Below, piece after piece: positions 17,004 to 25,874 of a stretch of DNA of 57,539 nt. Position 1 is the first letter of the stretch. Each line of letters begins with the position of its first letter. This stretch comes from Lacrimispora defluvii. GTDB lineage: Bacteria > Bacillota > Clostridia > Lachnospirales > Lachnospiraceae. The notes beneath the pieces are model-generated. The model had not been told where the DNA came from and ran no database searches. It saw only the letters and a list, made by a program, of their open reading frames with translations. The stretch is taken from NCBI GenBank assembly GCA_013036995.1, contig JAAOXG010000088.1:1-57539 (forward strand). Reading direction: 5' to 3'. Position numbers and translations under genes: made by a program.

Positions 17004-18071
17004 ATGAAAGCATTTGTTTTGGTTGAACCGGGAGTAGTGGGCTGGCATGATGCGCCGGAGCCGGAGCTTACGCCTTATGGGGCGATTCTTCGTCCTGTTG
17101 CTGTGGCGCCCTGCTCCTCTGACGTTCATACCGTTTACGGCGGAGGTTCAAGAAAAGCTCCGAATCTTATTTTAGGCCATGAATGTGTGGCGGAGATTTT
17201 AGAAACCGGAGATCTGGTAAAAGATTTTAAGCCTGGAGAAATTGTTGCAGTTCCTGCCATAACACCGGACTGGAGAGCCATGGGCATTCAGGAAGGAAAT
17301 TATAAGCATGCATCTGCTCCGTTTTCCGGTCATCAGCTGGGCAGATCCATTCCCGGCGTATTTGCGGAACGTTTTCTCATCCCAGATGCGGATACCACAC
17401 TGGCAAAGATTCCTGAGGGAGTTACTCTGGAACAGGCTCTGATGTGTGTGGACGTTGTGACCACCGGTTTTACCGGAGCGGAATACGCTGATATTCAGTT
17501 TGGCGATACGGTAGTGGTTATGGGAATTGGCCCCATCGGTCTGATGGCCATTGAGGGTGCCAGACATTTAGGAGCAGCCCGGATCATTGCTGTGGGGACC
17601 AGACCTGTCTGCACCAGTCTTGCCCTGGAATATGGGGCGACTGAGGTTTTAAGCTATAAAGACGGCAATATCGTTGATCAGGTGATGGAACGGACCGGTG
17701 GTCTGGGTGCCGATGGCGTTATTATCTGCGGAGGCGGTGATGAGGTATTTACCCAGGCTGTTGATATGGCCAGATACGGAATTGGAACCATTTCCAACGT
17801 GAATTATTTCGGCGGTACCGGAAACCTCGGTTTCCCTAAATTTTCAGGGGGCAGGGGAATGGCCGGAAAAACCATTCATACAGAACTGGCAAAAGGCGGA
17901 AGAATCCGGATTGAACGGCTTTTAAAGATGATACAGTACGGCAGAATTAATCCCCAGAAGCTGGTGACCCATCACCTGCATGGACTGGATGAAGTGGAGA
18001 CTGCGCTCCGGATGATGAAAGAAAAACCTGCAGATTTAATAAAAGTGATGGTTAAGACAGATGGGAAGTGA
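17004..18071 (+). CDS. NADP-dependent zinc secondary alcohol dehydrogenase (TbADH/CbADH family)
   Basis: 355 residues that align without numbering shift over the first ~220 residues to the Thermoanaerobacter brockii secondary alcohol dehydrogenase as I recall it. The catalytic zinc ligands are Cys37, His59 and Asp150, with Glu60 conserved. PAITPDWR and the GIGPIGLMA cofactor loop are present. The NADP(H)-selecting residues Gly198, Arg200 and Tyr218 are kept, with Thr199 in place of Ser. This family reduces methyl ketones and acetoin. In a glycan locus behind a TPP enzyme it is well placed to reduce an acetyl branch to hydroxyethyl. Alternatively it makes or uses a small secondary alcohol unrelated to the glycan. 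Confidence 0.85.
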   Translation: MKAFVLVEPGVVGWHDAPEPELTPYGAILRPVAVAPCSSDVHTVYGGGSRKAPNLILGHECVAEILETGDLVKDFKPGEIVAVPAITPDWRAMGIQEGNYKHASAPFSGHQLGRSIPGVFAERFLIPDADTTLAKIPEGVTLEQALMCVDVVTTGFTGAEYADIQFGDTVVVMGIGPIGLMAIEGARHLGAARIIAVGTRPVCTSLALEYGATEVLSYKDGNIVDQVMERTGGLGADGVIICGGGDEVFTQAVDMARYGIGTISNVNYFGGTGNLGFPKFSGGRGMAGKTIHTELAKGGRIRIERLLKMIQYGRINPQKLVTHHLHGLDEVETALRMMKEKPADLIKVMVKTDGK

Positions 18072-18075
18072 ACAG

Positions 18076-19083
18076 ATGAAAACAATAAGCATTGTAGTTC
18101 CCTGTTATAATGAGGAAGAAAACGTAGAAGCCTTGTATCAGGCAATATCAGGCGTTTTTAAAAGGGAATTAAACAAATACCGTTATGAACTGATTTTTAT
18201 TGATAATGATTCCTCGGACAGGACCAGGGAGATAATCCGTAATTTATGCTCAAAGGACCAGGGGGTAAAGGGAATCTTTAATGCGAAAAATTTTGGACAG
18301 TTCAACTCCCCATACTATGCCATGCTTCAGTCGGACGGCGACTGTACGATTTTGATGGCGGCAGATTTTCAGGACCCGGTGGAGATGATCCCCAGATACG
18401 TAAAGGAATGGGAAGACGGCTATAAAATCGTAATCGGAATTAAAAAGTCCAGCAAAGAAAGTAAGATCATGTACTGGCTGAGAAGCTGTTACTATAAGAT
18501 GATAAAAAAACTGTCCGATGTGGAGCAAATCGAACATTTTACCGGATTCGGACTTTATGATAAGACATTTATTAATGTATTAAGGCAGCTTGATGATCCC
18601 ACTCCGTTTCTTCGTGGAATCGTGGCAGAACTTGGCTTCAGAAGAAAAGAAATTCCTTATGAGCAGCCCAAACGGCGGGCAGGAAAAACCAGCAATAACT
18701 TTTATAAGCTTTATGATGCAGCCATGTTAAGCATTACTTCCTACACCAAAGTCGGACTTCGTCTGGCAACCATTTTCGGAAGCATCTGCTCCTTCGCCAG
18801 CATGATGGTCGCCCTGGTTTATCTGATTTTAAAGCTGATTTACTGGGACCGTTTCCCTGCTGGAATGGCGCCTCTCCTGATTGGCATGTGCTTTTTAGGA
18901 TCCGTTCAGATATTTTTTATCGGTCTTGTAGGAGAGTATATTCTTTCCATCAATGCCCGAATTATGAAACGTCCTCTTGTGATTGAAGAAGAGCGGATTA
19001 ATTTTACCTGCGGTGCACAGGAAGATACAGATGAGGACCTGCTTCTTATGGCAGCCTCCATGGAGGATGGGAATCAGAGATGA
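18076..19083 (+). CDS. GT2 glycosyltransferase with two C-terminal membrane helices (DPM1/GtrB-like)
   Basis: 335 residues. ATG 18076 fits GGGAAG 8 nt upstream better than ATG 18061, which would overlap the dehydrogenase. The GT-A fold has SIVVPCYNEEENVEALY, FIDNDSSD, and MAADFQDP with the DxD-like DFQD. Two membrane segments lie near 238-262 and 272-295 (VQIFFIGLVGEYI). This architecture usually transfers sugar from a nucleotide to undecaprenyl phosphate at the inner membrane face. Within this locus it would load a sugar onto lipid for a decoration step or act as a chain glycosyltransferase. The 3' end overlaps the next gene by 4 bp. Confidence 0.85.
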   Translation: MKTISIVVPCYNEEENVEALYQAISGVFKRELNKYRYELIFIDNDSSDRTREIIRNLCSKDQGVKGIFNAKNFGQFNSPYYAMLQSDGDCTILMAADFQDPVEMIPRYVKEWEDGYKIVIGIKKSSKESKIMYWLRSCYYKMIKKLSDVEQIEHFTGFGLYDKTFINVLRQLDDPTPFLRGIVAELGFRRKEIPYEQPKRRAGKTSNNFYKLYDAAMLSITSYTKVGLRLATIFGSICSFASMMVALVYLILKLIYWDRFPAGMAPLLIGMCFLGSVQIFFIGLVGEYILSINARIMKRPLVIEEERINFTCGAQEDTDEDLLLMAASMEDGNQR

Positions 19084-21272
19084 AATATAAGATAGATGTT
19101 ATGAGGATCCGGGACAATTCCATCGTACTAAACGGCTGGGTGATCGGAAGAACTCCGGAAGAAGAGGTACAGTTCCAGGTGCTTGGCGAACAGGATACCC
19201 CTGTGGAGTTCAAATACGTGCCGGTACGCAGAGACGATGTAAGCCAGATTTATTTTAAGAAGACGGTTGAGAAAGATCTTGGATTTGATATCCGGATTCC
19301 TTATGTGAGGGACAGCAAAAAAGACCGGACTCTGGTGATTAAATGTGAAAACAAATCAGTGGCGGTAAAACTGAACGCAGATATTATTGAGAAGCAGAAC
19401 AGTTCTTCCCACAAAAAGTCAGCAAAGTTAAAGAGTATGATGAATAAGCAGACCCTGCAGTCTGCCATGGATTTTCTTATGGAAAACGGACTCAAAGCTT
19501 TCATGATTAAATCCAGACATAAACTTCAGGGCATTGACAGCGATTACGATTATCCGGAATGGGTATCCCTTACAAAAACAACGGAGGAAGAGCTGGCACA
19601 GCAGAGAGAGATTGTATTTGACTATATGCCAAGACTTTCCGTTGTCATACCTGCTTACAAAACACCGGAACGTTTCCTTTCCGCAATGCTTGATTCCCTT
19701 CTCGCCCAGACCTATACAAACTGGGAGGTCTGTGTAGCTGACGGAAGTCCAAAGGGAGAAAGTGTGGAGCGGGTATTAAAGCGTTACGCCATGAAGGATG
19801 AAAGGTTCCGTTATGTGATACTGGGAGAAAACAAGGGCATTTCCGGTAATACCAATGCTGCCATTGAGATGGCTACCGGTGATTTCATTGTTCTCGCAGA
19901 TCATGACGATACGCTGGCACCGGATGCACTGTTTGAATGTGTGAAGGCCATTAATCAGGATCCTGAGATTGATGTGGTTTATACCGACGAAGATAAGCTT
20001 GATATCGACGGTGGAGAATTATTTGAACCTCATTTTAAGCCTGACTTCAGCCCGGATCTGTTAACCAGTGTTAACTATATCTGCCATTTGTTTGTGGTAA
20101 ACCATGAACTGCTATTGGAAGTTGGATTATTTAAGGAAGAGTTTGACGGAGCCCAGGATTATGATTTTATTTTACGGTGTACGGAGAAGGCAAGGAAAAT
20201 CTGTCATATTCCAAAAGCACTTTACCACTGGCGGTGCCATCAGGATTCAACAGCCAGTAATCCGGAAAGCAAGCTTTATGCCTTTGAAGCCGGTGCCAGA
20301 GCTGTGAAAGCCCATTATGACCGGCTGGGAATCCCTGTGAAGTCTGTTGAAAAGGGGATAGACTACGGCATCTACCACACTACATTTGAAATTACGGGGG
20401 ATCCTCTGGTATCTGTGATTATTCCAAACAAGGACCACAGTGCAGACCTGGATTTATGCATGCGTTCCCTGATTGAAAAATCAACTTATAAAAATCTGGA
20501 ATTCATTGTAGTGGAAAATAACAGCGCGGATCCGGCAACATTTGCCTATTATGAGAAGATTCAGAAAGAATTTGAATTTGTTCATGTTGTAACATGGGAA
20601 AGAGAATTCAATTATTCTGCCATTAATAATTTTGGTGTTACCTTTGCAAAGGGAGAGTACCTTTTGTTCTTAAATAACGATACGGAGCTGATCAATCCCG
20701 AGAGTATTGAAGAGATGCTAGGATACTGCCAGAGAGAGGATGTAGGAATTACGGGAGTGAGGCTTCTGTATTCCGATGATACCATTCAGCATGCCGGAGT
20801 CGTTGTCGGATTCGGCGGAATCGCAGGCCATACCTTTATTGGTCTTCATAAGGCGGAGAGCAGCTATTTCAATCAGGCCATGTGCGCAAGAAATTACAGT
20901 GCGGTTACTGCAGCCTGTATGATGAGCAAGCGGTCCCTGTTTGATCAGGTGGGAGGATTTTCCGAAGATCTGGCGGTTGCATTTAATGACATTGATTACT
21001 GCATGAAGATTCGTTCCTTAAATAAACTGGTTGTTTATGCGCCCTATGCCCTGTTCTATCATTATGAGTCAAAGTCCAGAGGACTGGAGGACACACCAGA
21101 AAAGGTGGAACGCTTCAACAGGGAGATTAAGAAATTTTCAGAAAAATGGCCGGATATTTTACGGGACGGTGATCCCTACTATAACCCCAATTTAACTCTT
21201 CGCAAATCCAATTTTGCACTGAGGGATTTAAAGAAAGAAAAAATAGGGGAACCCTATCAGTTAGAGGTTTAA
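19080..21272 (+). CDS. Bifunctional GT2 glycosyltransferase with two catalytic domains
   Basis: 730 residues. The N-terminal ~170 residues are a beta-rich accessory region (NSIVLNGWVIG). GT2 domain one covers ~186-420 (SVVIPAYKTPERFL, DHDDTLAPDAL, VYTDEDKLD, acceptor-side GAQDYDFILR). GT2 domain two covers ~443-690 (SVIIPNKDHSADL, VVENNSAD, LNNDTELINPESI, AFNDIDYCMKIR). The order resembles rhamnan or O-antigen synthases with tandem GT2 domains that add two sugars or an alternating repeat. There are no membrane helices, so it is expected on the cytosolic membrane face with its neighbours. It overlaps the previous gene (ATGA) and is followed after 1 bp. Confidence 0.85.
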   Translation: MKYKIDVMRIRDNSIVLNGWVIGRTPEEEVQFQVLGEQDTPVEFKYVPVRRDDVSQIYFKKTVEKDLGFDIRIPYVRDSKKDRTLVIKCENKSVAVKLNADIIEKQNSSSHKKSAKLKSMMNKQTLQSAMDFLMENGLKAFMIKSRHKLQGIDSDYDYPEWVSLTKTTEEELAQQREIVFDYMPRLSVVIPAYKTPERFLSAMLDSLLAQTYTNWEVCVADGSPKGESVERVLKRYAMKDERFRYVILGENKGISGNTNAAIEMATGDFIVLADHDDTLAPDALFECVKAINQDPEIDVVYTDEDKLDIDGGELFEPHFKPDFSPDLLTSVNYICHLFVVNHELLLEVGLFKEEFDGAQDYDFILRCTEKARKICHIPKALYHWRCHQDSTASNPESKLYAFEAGARAVKAHYDRLGIPVKSVEKGIDYGIYHTTFEITGDPLVSVIIPNKDHSADLDLCMRSLIEKSTYKNLEFIVVENNSADPATFAYYEKIQKEFEFVHVVTWEREFNYSAINNFGVTFAKGEYLLFLNNDTELINPESIEEMLGYCQREDVGITGVRLLYSDDTIQHAGVVVGFGGIAGHTFIGLHKAESSYFNQAMCARNYSAVTAACMMSKRSLFDQVGGFSEDLAVAFNDIDYCMKIRSLNKLVVYAPYALFYHYESKSRGLEDTPEKVERFNREIKKFSEKWPDILRDGDPYYNPNLTLRKSNFALRDLKKEKIGEPYQLEV

Positions 21273-21273
21273 G

Positions 21274-22263
21274 ATGCAAAAGAAAGTAACAATCATTATT
21301 CCCAATTATAATGGATTAAAATTTATGGAACCGTGTTTTAAGGCCTTAAGAGCTCAAAGTGATCAGAACTTTGAGCTTCTTGTGGTGGATAACGGCTCCA
21401 CTGACGGCAGTGTAAAATGGCTGGAAGACCATCAGATTCCGTCCATATTTTTAGAAGAGAACACTGGATTTTCCGGTGCTGTCAATATCGGAATCCGGGA
21501 ATCCGTGACACCCTATGTCATATTGCTAAATAATGATACAGAGCCTCAGCCGGATTACGTAAAAGAGATGGTAAAAGCCATCGATCGTTCCCCTAAGATA
21601 TTCTCCGTCAGCAGTAAGATGATTCAGCTTTACCATAAAGATCTGATGGATGACGCAGGAGATATGTACAGCGTATTGGGCTGGGCCTATCAACGGGGGG
21701 TGGGACAGAAAAGCAGCGGGTATAATAAAGCCTGCCGTGTATTTTCTGCCTGTGCCGGTGCAGCCATTTACCGGAGAGAAGTTTTTGATAAGATCGGTGG
21801 CTTTGATGAGGACCATTTCGCATATCTGGAGGATATCGATGTGGGATACCGGGCGAAGATCTGCGGTTATGAGAACTGGTATTGTCCCAAAGCTGTGGTA
21901 TACCATGTGGGGAGCGGAACCAGCGGTTCCAAATACAATTCCTTTAAAGTAAAGCTGGCTGCAAGAAACAATCTTTATCTGAATTATAAAAATATGCCTC
22001 TGCTCCAGTTAATCCTGAACTTTCTACCCATTCTGGCCGGAATGGCAGTAAAATATATGTTTTTTAGTCGGATTGGCTTTGCTTCTGATTATATGGAAGG
22101 AGTGAAGGAAGGGCTGAAAACTTTGAAAAAAACAAAGAAAGTCAGGTTTCAAATGTCCCGCCTTGGTAATTATATAAGAATTGAGGGAGAGCTGATTTGG
22201 GGCACATTTCTCTATGTTTGGGAATTTATGAAAAGGAAACTAAAAATTGACAGGTCAATTTAA
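21274..22263 (+). CDS. GT2 glycosyltransferase, rhamnosyltransferase-like
   Basis: 329 residues. It has TIIIPNYNGLKFMEPC, VVDNGSTDGSVKWL, LLNNDTEPQPDYV (DxD-like NND), and AYLEDIDVGYRAKICGY, the GT2 signature of WbbL/RfbF-like rhamnosyltransferases. A single hydrophobic stretch (~245-262) may anchor it. It begins 1 bp after the double-domain GT and so is translationally coupled. The donor sugar cannot be decided from sequence. Confidence 0.8.
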   Translation: MQKKVTIIIPNYNGLKFMEPCFKALRAQSDQNFELLVVDNGSTDGSVKWLEDHQIPSIFLEENTGFSGAVNIGIRESVTPYVILLNNDTEPQPDYVKEMVKAIDRSPKIFSVSSKMIQLYHKDLMDDAGDMYSVLGWAYQRGVGQKSSGYNKACRVFSACAGAAIYRREVFDKIGGFDEDHFAYLEDIDVGYRAKICGYENWYCPKAVVYHVGSGTSGSKYNSFKVKLAARNNLYLNYKNMPLLQLILNFLPILAGMAVKYMFFSRIGFASDYMEGVKEGLKTLKKTKKVRFQMSRLGNYIRIEGELIWGTFLYVWEFMKRKLKIDRSI

Positions 22264-22361
22264 GAATATTTTAATGGCATCATATTGACATATCATGTAT
22301 AATAAACGGGAAATTATCATGGAAGAGTATGGAGTCATGCAAGTAGGAAGGTTTTGCTGCT

Positions 22362-23780
22362 ATGATTAAAGATAATCAAAAAAAATTTAATGGGTTTCAT
22401 GTAGTACTGGATGGACTGGTTATAATTCTGTCTTATGTGATTGCCTGGCTGCTTCTTTTACTGGGAAACAGGTTATTCAGCCCCTATAAGCAGGTTCTGC
22501 CACCTCAGTACTATTTTGCGGCGCTTCTCCTGATTTTGCCGACCTATCTGCTCCTCTACGGCATTTTCCAGCTGTATGCACCGAAGCGGGTTCAGGAAAG
22601 GCGTTACGAGTTCACTAATATCTTAAAAGCCAACGTACTGGGGCTTCTGCTTTTTACCCTCAGTCTGTTCCTGGTTAAGAAAAACCCGTATTTCAGTGAG
22701 TTTTCAACCAGACTGGTATTTTATTTCTTTGCTGTCAATGTCATATTGGAGACAGCGGAACGAAATTTAATCCGTATGGCCCTTCATTCCATGCGGACCA
22801 AGGGATACAATCAGAAGCATATCCTTCTGATCGGCTACAGCCGCGCAGCGGAAGGCTTTATTGAACGGGTGCGTATGAATCCTGAATGGGGCTATCAGAT
22901 CAAAGGGATTCTTGACAATAAGAAGGAATGGGGTTATGAGTTTAAAGGAATCCATGTCATAGGTAAGGTAAGTGACTTAGATGAGATACTTGCCCTCAAT
23001 TCCCTTGACGAAATTGCCATCACCCTAAGCATCAGCGAATATGCGGATTTAGAACGGATCGTGGCTTCCTGTGAAAAATCAGGAGTTCACACCAAATTTA
23101 TACCTGATTATAATAATATGATTCCCACAAGGCCTTACATTGAAGACCTCCAGGGGCTTCCTGTGGTCAATATCCGGCGTGTGCCGCTGACTGACCCGGT
23201 AAATGCCATGTTAAAACGGGCGGTAGACATATTTGGGGCAGCTTTTGCTCTTTTGGTCTTTTCACCGATTATGCTTCTTACTGCCATATTAATCAAGCTT
23301 ACTGCTCCCGGTCCTCTTATCTATAAGCAGGAGAGAGTCGGGCTTCACAACCGGTCATTTCATATGTACAAATTCCGGTCCATGGTGGTACAGGCTCCTT
23401 CAGAGGAAAAGATGAAGTGGACAACAAAACACGATTCCAGAGTTACCCCGGTGGGGCGTTTTATCAGAAAGACCAGTATCGATGAGATGCCGCAGTTTCT
23501 TAATGTATTAAGGGGAGATATGAGTCTGGTGGGTCCAAGACCCGAACGGCCTCTTTTTGTAGAAAAATTTAAAGAGGAAATCCCAAGGTACATGATTAAG
23601 CATCAGGTACGCCCCGGAATTACAGGCTGGGCTCAGGTAAACGGGCTTCGGGGAGACACTTCCATTACAAAACGGATTGAACATGATCTTTATTATATTG
23701 AAAACTGGACACTGGGATTTGATATTAAGATCCTGTTCCTAACTATGTTCAAGGGGTTTATTAATAAAAATGCGTACTGA
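22362..23780 (+). CDS. Polyprenyl-phosphate glycosyl-1-phosphate transferase (WcaJ/CpsE-like initiating enzyme)
   Basis: 472 residues. Four or five N-terminal helices (~12-135), a CoA-binding_3 type nucleotide-fold region (~148-260; HILLIGYSRAAEGFIERV) and the catalytic sugar-transferase domain (~282-472) are present. The latter shows KRAVDIFGAAFALLVFSP, YKQERVGLHNRSFHMYKFRSM, SIDEMPQFLNVLRGDMSLVGPRP and RPGITGWAQVNGLRGDTS. It starts glycan synthesis by moving hexose-1-phosphate (commonly glucose or galactose) to undecaprenyl phosphate. A ~100-bp gap with a TATAAT near 22300 precedes it, so it could have its own start of transcription. It confirms the locus builds a lipid-linked polymer. Confidence 0.9.
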   Translation: MIKDNQKKFNGFHVVLDGLVIILSYVIAWLLLLLGNRLFSPYKQVLPPQYYFAALLLILPTYLLLYGIFQLYAPKRVQERRYEFTNILKANVLGLLLFTLSLFLVKKNPYFSEFSTRLVFYFFAVNVILETAERNLIRMALHSMRTKGYNQKHILLIGYSRAAEGFIERVRMNPEWGYQIKGILDNKKEWGYEFKGIHVIGKVSDLDEILALNSLDEIAITLSISEYADLERIVASCEKSGVHTKFIPDYNNMIPTRPYIEDLQGLPVVNIRRVPLTDPVNAMLKRAVDIFGAAFALLVFSPIMLLTAILIKLTAPGPLIYKQERVGLHNRSFHMYKFRSMVVQAPSEEKMKWTTKHDSRVTPVGRFIRKTSIDEMPQFLNVLRGDMSLVGPRPERPLFVEKFKEEIPRYMIKHQVRPGITGWAQVNGLRGDTSITKRIEHDLYYIENWTLGFDIKILFLTMFKGFINKNAY

Positions 23781-23816
23781 TATCGGATACGACACAATTA
23801 GGATGAGGATAAGTAA

Positions 23817-25700
23817 ATGAGAAATGATTTTGATGATGAATTAAACCGTGAAAACACAAGAAAAGAAAGACGCGGTTCTGATTCGAAGCCAGATTCTGCC
23901 AGCAGCAGCGGGCAGCCCATGTTTAAAGGACAATCATCAGCAGGCAGGCAGCAGCCTTCGGCAGGTACAACACGCAGACAGCCGGAAGACTCTGTAAGAC
24001 CCCAAAGGACTGCTGCAAGGCAGCCGGAAGAGAACAGGGCCAGAACCAGCATGGAACAGGAAAACCGCAGAAGACGCGCCCCTAAAGAGGAAGGGAGAAC
24101 TCCTGCAAGAGATCAGATCGTGATCGGAGACGGTGCTTCCAGACAACAGCCAAGAATTTCTCCTCAGGAGAAGGCCGCTGCAGCCAGCCGGTTAGCTGCT
24201 CATACAGAAAAAAAGAGACGGATCCGTAAATTCATAATCCTTGCAGTTGCAGAAATATTTACCCTCGCACTTATTTTCTCCTATGCATATGTGGCGAGAC
24301 TCATGGGGGCGATCCAGAAACCCGATAATTTTAATACAAATCAGGTACGCAACGAAGTGATGACTGCAGATCAGAAGAAGCATATGACCGGATATCGGAC
24401 CATAGCAGTATTCGGCGTTGACAGCCGTGACGGTAATGTAAATAAAGGAAGCAATGCCGATGTTATTATGCTTTGCAATATAAACAGAGGTACTGGAGAA
24501 ATAAAAATTGTATCTATTTTCCGTGATACATATTTAAACATCAATGAAGGAAATACTTATAATAAGATTAATGCCGCCTATGCAAACGGCGGTGCTGCCC
24601 AGGCACTTGCAGCAATTAACAGAAACCTGGATCTGGATGTCACAGAGTATGTGACCTTCAACTGGAAGTCCGTGGCAGATGGAATTAACATGCTGGACGG
24701 CGTGGATATCGATATCAGCAAGGCAGAATTCCGTTATATCAACTCCTTTATCACAGAGACTGTTGAGAAAACCGGAGTCCCATCCGTTCATTTAAAATCA
24801 GCTGGTCTCAATCATTTAGATGGTGTTCAGGCTGTGGCCTACGCCAGACTCAGAAAGATGGATACAGACTTTGCAAGAACAGAGCGTCAGCGCCTTGTAA
24901 TTCAGAAATCCTTTGAAAAGGCAAAGAAAGCGGATCTTGGTCTGCTTAACAGAATTCTTCTTATGGAAGTTGATCAGATCGGCTCTAATTTAACATTCAG
25001 TGATTTTACTGAACTGTTATTGGATATTGGTAAGTATCACATTGGTGAAACAGGCGGCTTCCCATATGCCCGTGGCGATATGGATATAGGTAAAAAAGGT
25101 GACTGCGTAATTCCTCAGACATTGGAAACAAACGTGGTACAGCTGCATAAATTCCTTTTTGACAAGGACAGCTATGAACCCTCCGATATGGTAAAAAAGA
25201 TCAGTGCCAAGATTGCGGCTGATTCCGGCATGTATAAGCAGGGAACAAGCGTGGATCATGTGCCCACAGACAAGGGATATGATGGCGAAGACAAAACCAA
25301 ACCGGCGGTAAAGGAGACGAAGAGTACAGAGGCAGAAGAGACCAGCAAAGAGGAGAATGTAAATGCCACTGACGAATTCGGAAACCCTGTAAAGACTACT
25401 GAAAGCTCTGAAAACGTCACAGGTCCCACAAAAGAAACCAGGCCTTCTGAAACCACCAAAGGCTCTGGAAAACCGGGGGAAACAAAACCAGCCACCACAG
25501 GAGCCACTGAGACAACTACTGCATCCGCTGGACCTGGAACCAGCCAGACAACCAAGGCAGCTGTCCCGGAGGAAACAAAGACGACAGGTCCTGGTGAATC
25601 TCCCACGAAACAGCAGCCCGATACGGCTCCCACCACAGCAGCAACAGCTCCAGGGGGCAATACAGATACAGTTGTAGTTCCTGCACCTCCAGTCAATTAA
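23817..25700 (+). CDS. LytR-CpsA-Psr (LCP) family glycan ligase with long cytosolic head and Thr/Pro-rich tail
   Basis: 627 residues. A charged, disordered cytosolic head (~1-135, rich in RQPE) precedes one membrane helix (~138-163). The LCP domain (~190-375) has FGVDSRDGN, GSNADVIMLCNI, VSIFRDTYLNI, KINAAYANGG, HLDGVQAVAYARLR and RTERQRLVIQKS, with the Asp and Arg residues that bind the lipid pyrophosphate. The extracellular tail (~480-627) is a low-complexity Thr/Glu/Pro/Gly linker. LCP enzymes move lipid-linked glycans to peptidoglycan, so this gene most likely attaches the polymer made by the preceding genes. It is followed by a terminator, closing the locus. Confidence 0.88.
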   Translation: MRNDFDDELNRENTRKERRGSDSKPDSASSSGQPMFKGQSSAGRQQPSAGTTRRQPEDSVRPQRTAARQPEENRARTSMEQENRRRRAPKEEGRTPARDQIVIGDGASRQQPRISPQEKAAAASRLAAHTEKKRRIRKFIILAVAEIFTLALIFSYAYVARLMGAIQKPDNFNTNQVRNEVMTADQKKHMTGYRTIAVFGVDSRDGNVNKGSNADVIMLCNINRGTGEIKIVSIFRDTYLNINEGNTYNKINAAYANGGAAQALAAINRNLDLDVTEYVTFNWKSVADGINMLDGVDIDISKAEFRYINSFITETVEKTGVPSVHLKSAGLNHLDGVQAVAYARLRKMDTDFARTERQRLVIQKSFEKAKKADLGLLNRILLMEVDQIGSNLTFSDFTELLLDIGKYHIGETGGFPYARGDMDIGKKGDCVIPQTLETNVVQLHKFLFDKDSYEPSDMVKKISAKIAADSGMYKQGTSVDHVPTDKGYDGEDKTKPAVKETKSTEAEETSKEENVNATDEFGNPVKTTESSENVTGPTKETRPSETTKGSGKPGETKPATTGATETTTASAGPGTSQTTKAAVPEETKTTGPGESPTKQQPDTAPTTAATAPGGNTDTVVVPAPPVN

Positions 25701-25722
25701 ATTTTAAATAAAACACAAAATT

Positions 25723-25770
25723 CCTGCACACAGCGCTTTGCAAAAAAGCTCTTTTTGCAGGGATTTTTTC
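25723..25770 (+). terminator. Terminator at the end of the glycan locus
   Basis: TGCAAAAA (25739-25746) pairs with TTTTTGCA (25752-25759), followed by GGGATTTTTT. An alternative outer pairing of CCTGCA (25723) with TGCAGG is also possible. Confidence 0.65.
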
Positions 25771-25825
25771 AATTCACATATTCAATATAGATTTATCACA
25801 GAATGGTCACATTTCATTGGTAGAC

Positions 25826-25850
25826 TTTGTTTATCAGATGAGATAACAAA
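25826..25850. promoter_or_regulatory. Imperfect operator-like palindrome before htrA
   Basis: TTTGTTTATC is matched by GATAACAAA after 6 bp (one bulged base), about 25 bp before the start codon of the HtrA-type protease. It could bind a regulator or fold in the leader RNA. Confidence 0.35.
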
Positions 25851-25874
25851 CATACATGAAAGGAGATTGATGTT

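Noticed and set aside
25256-25696. 146-aa Val/Gly-rich minus-strand frame
   Set aside because: Complement of the low-complexity Thr/Pro/Glu tail of the LCP protein.
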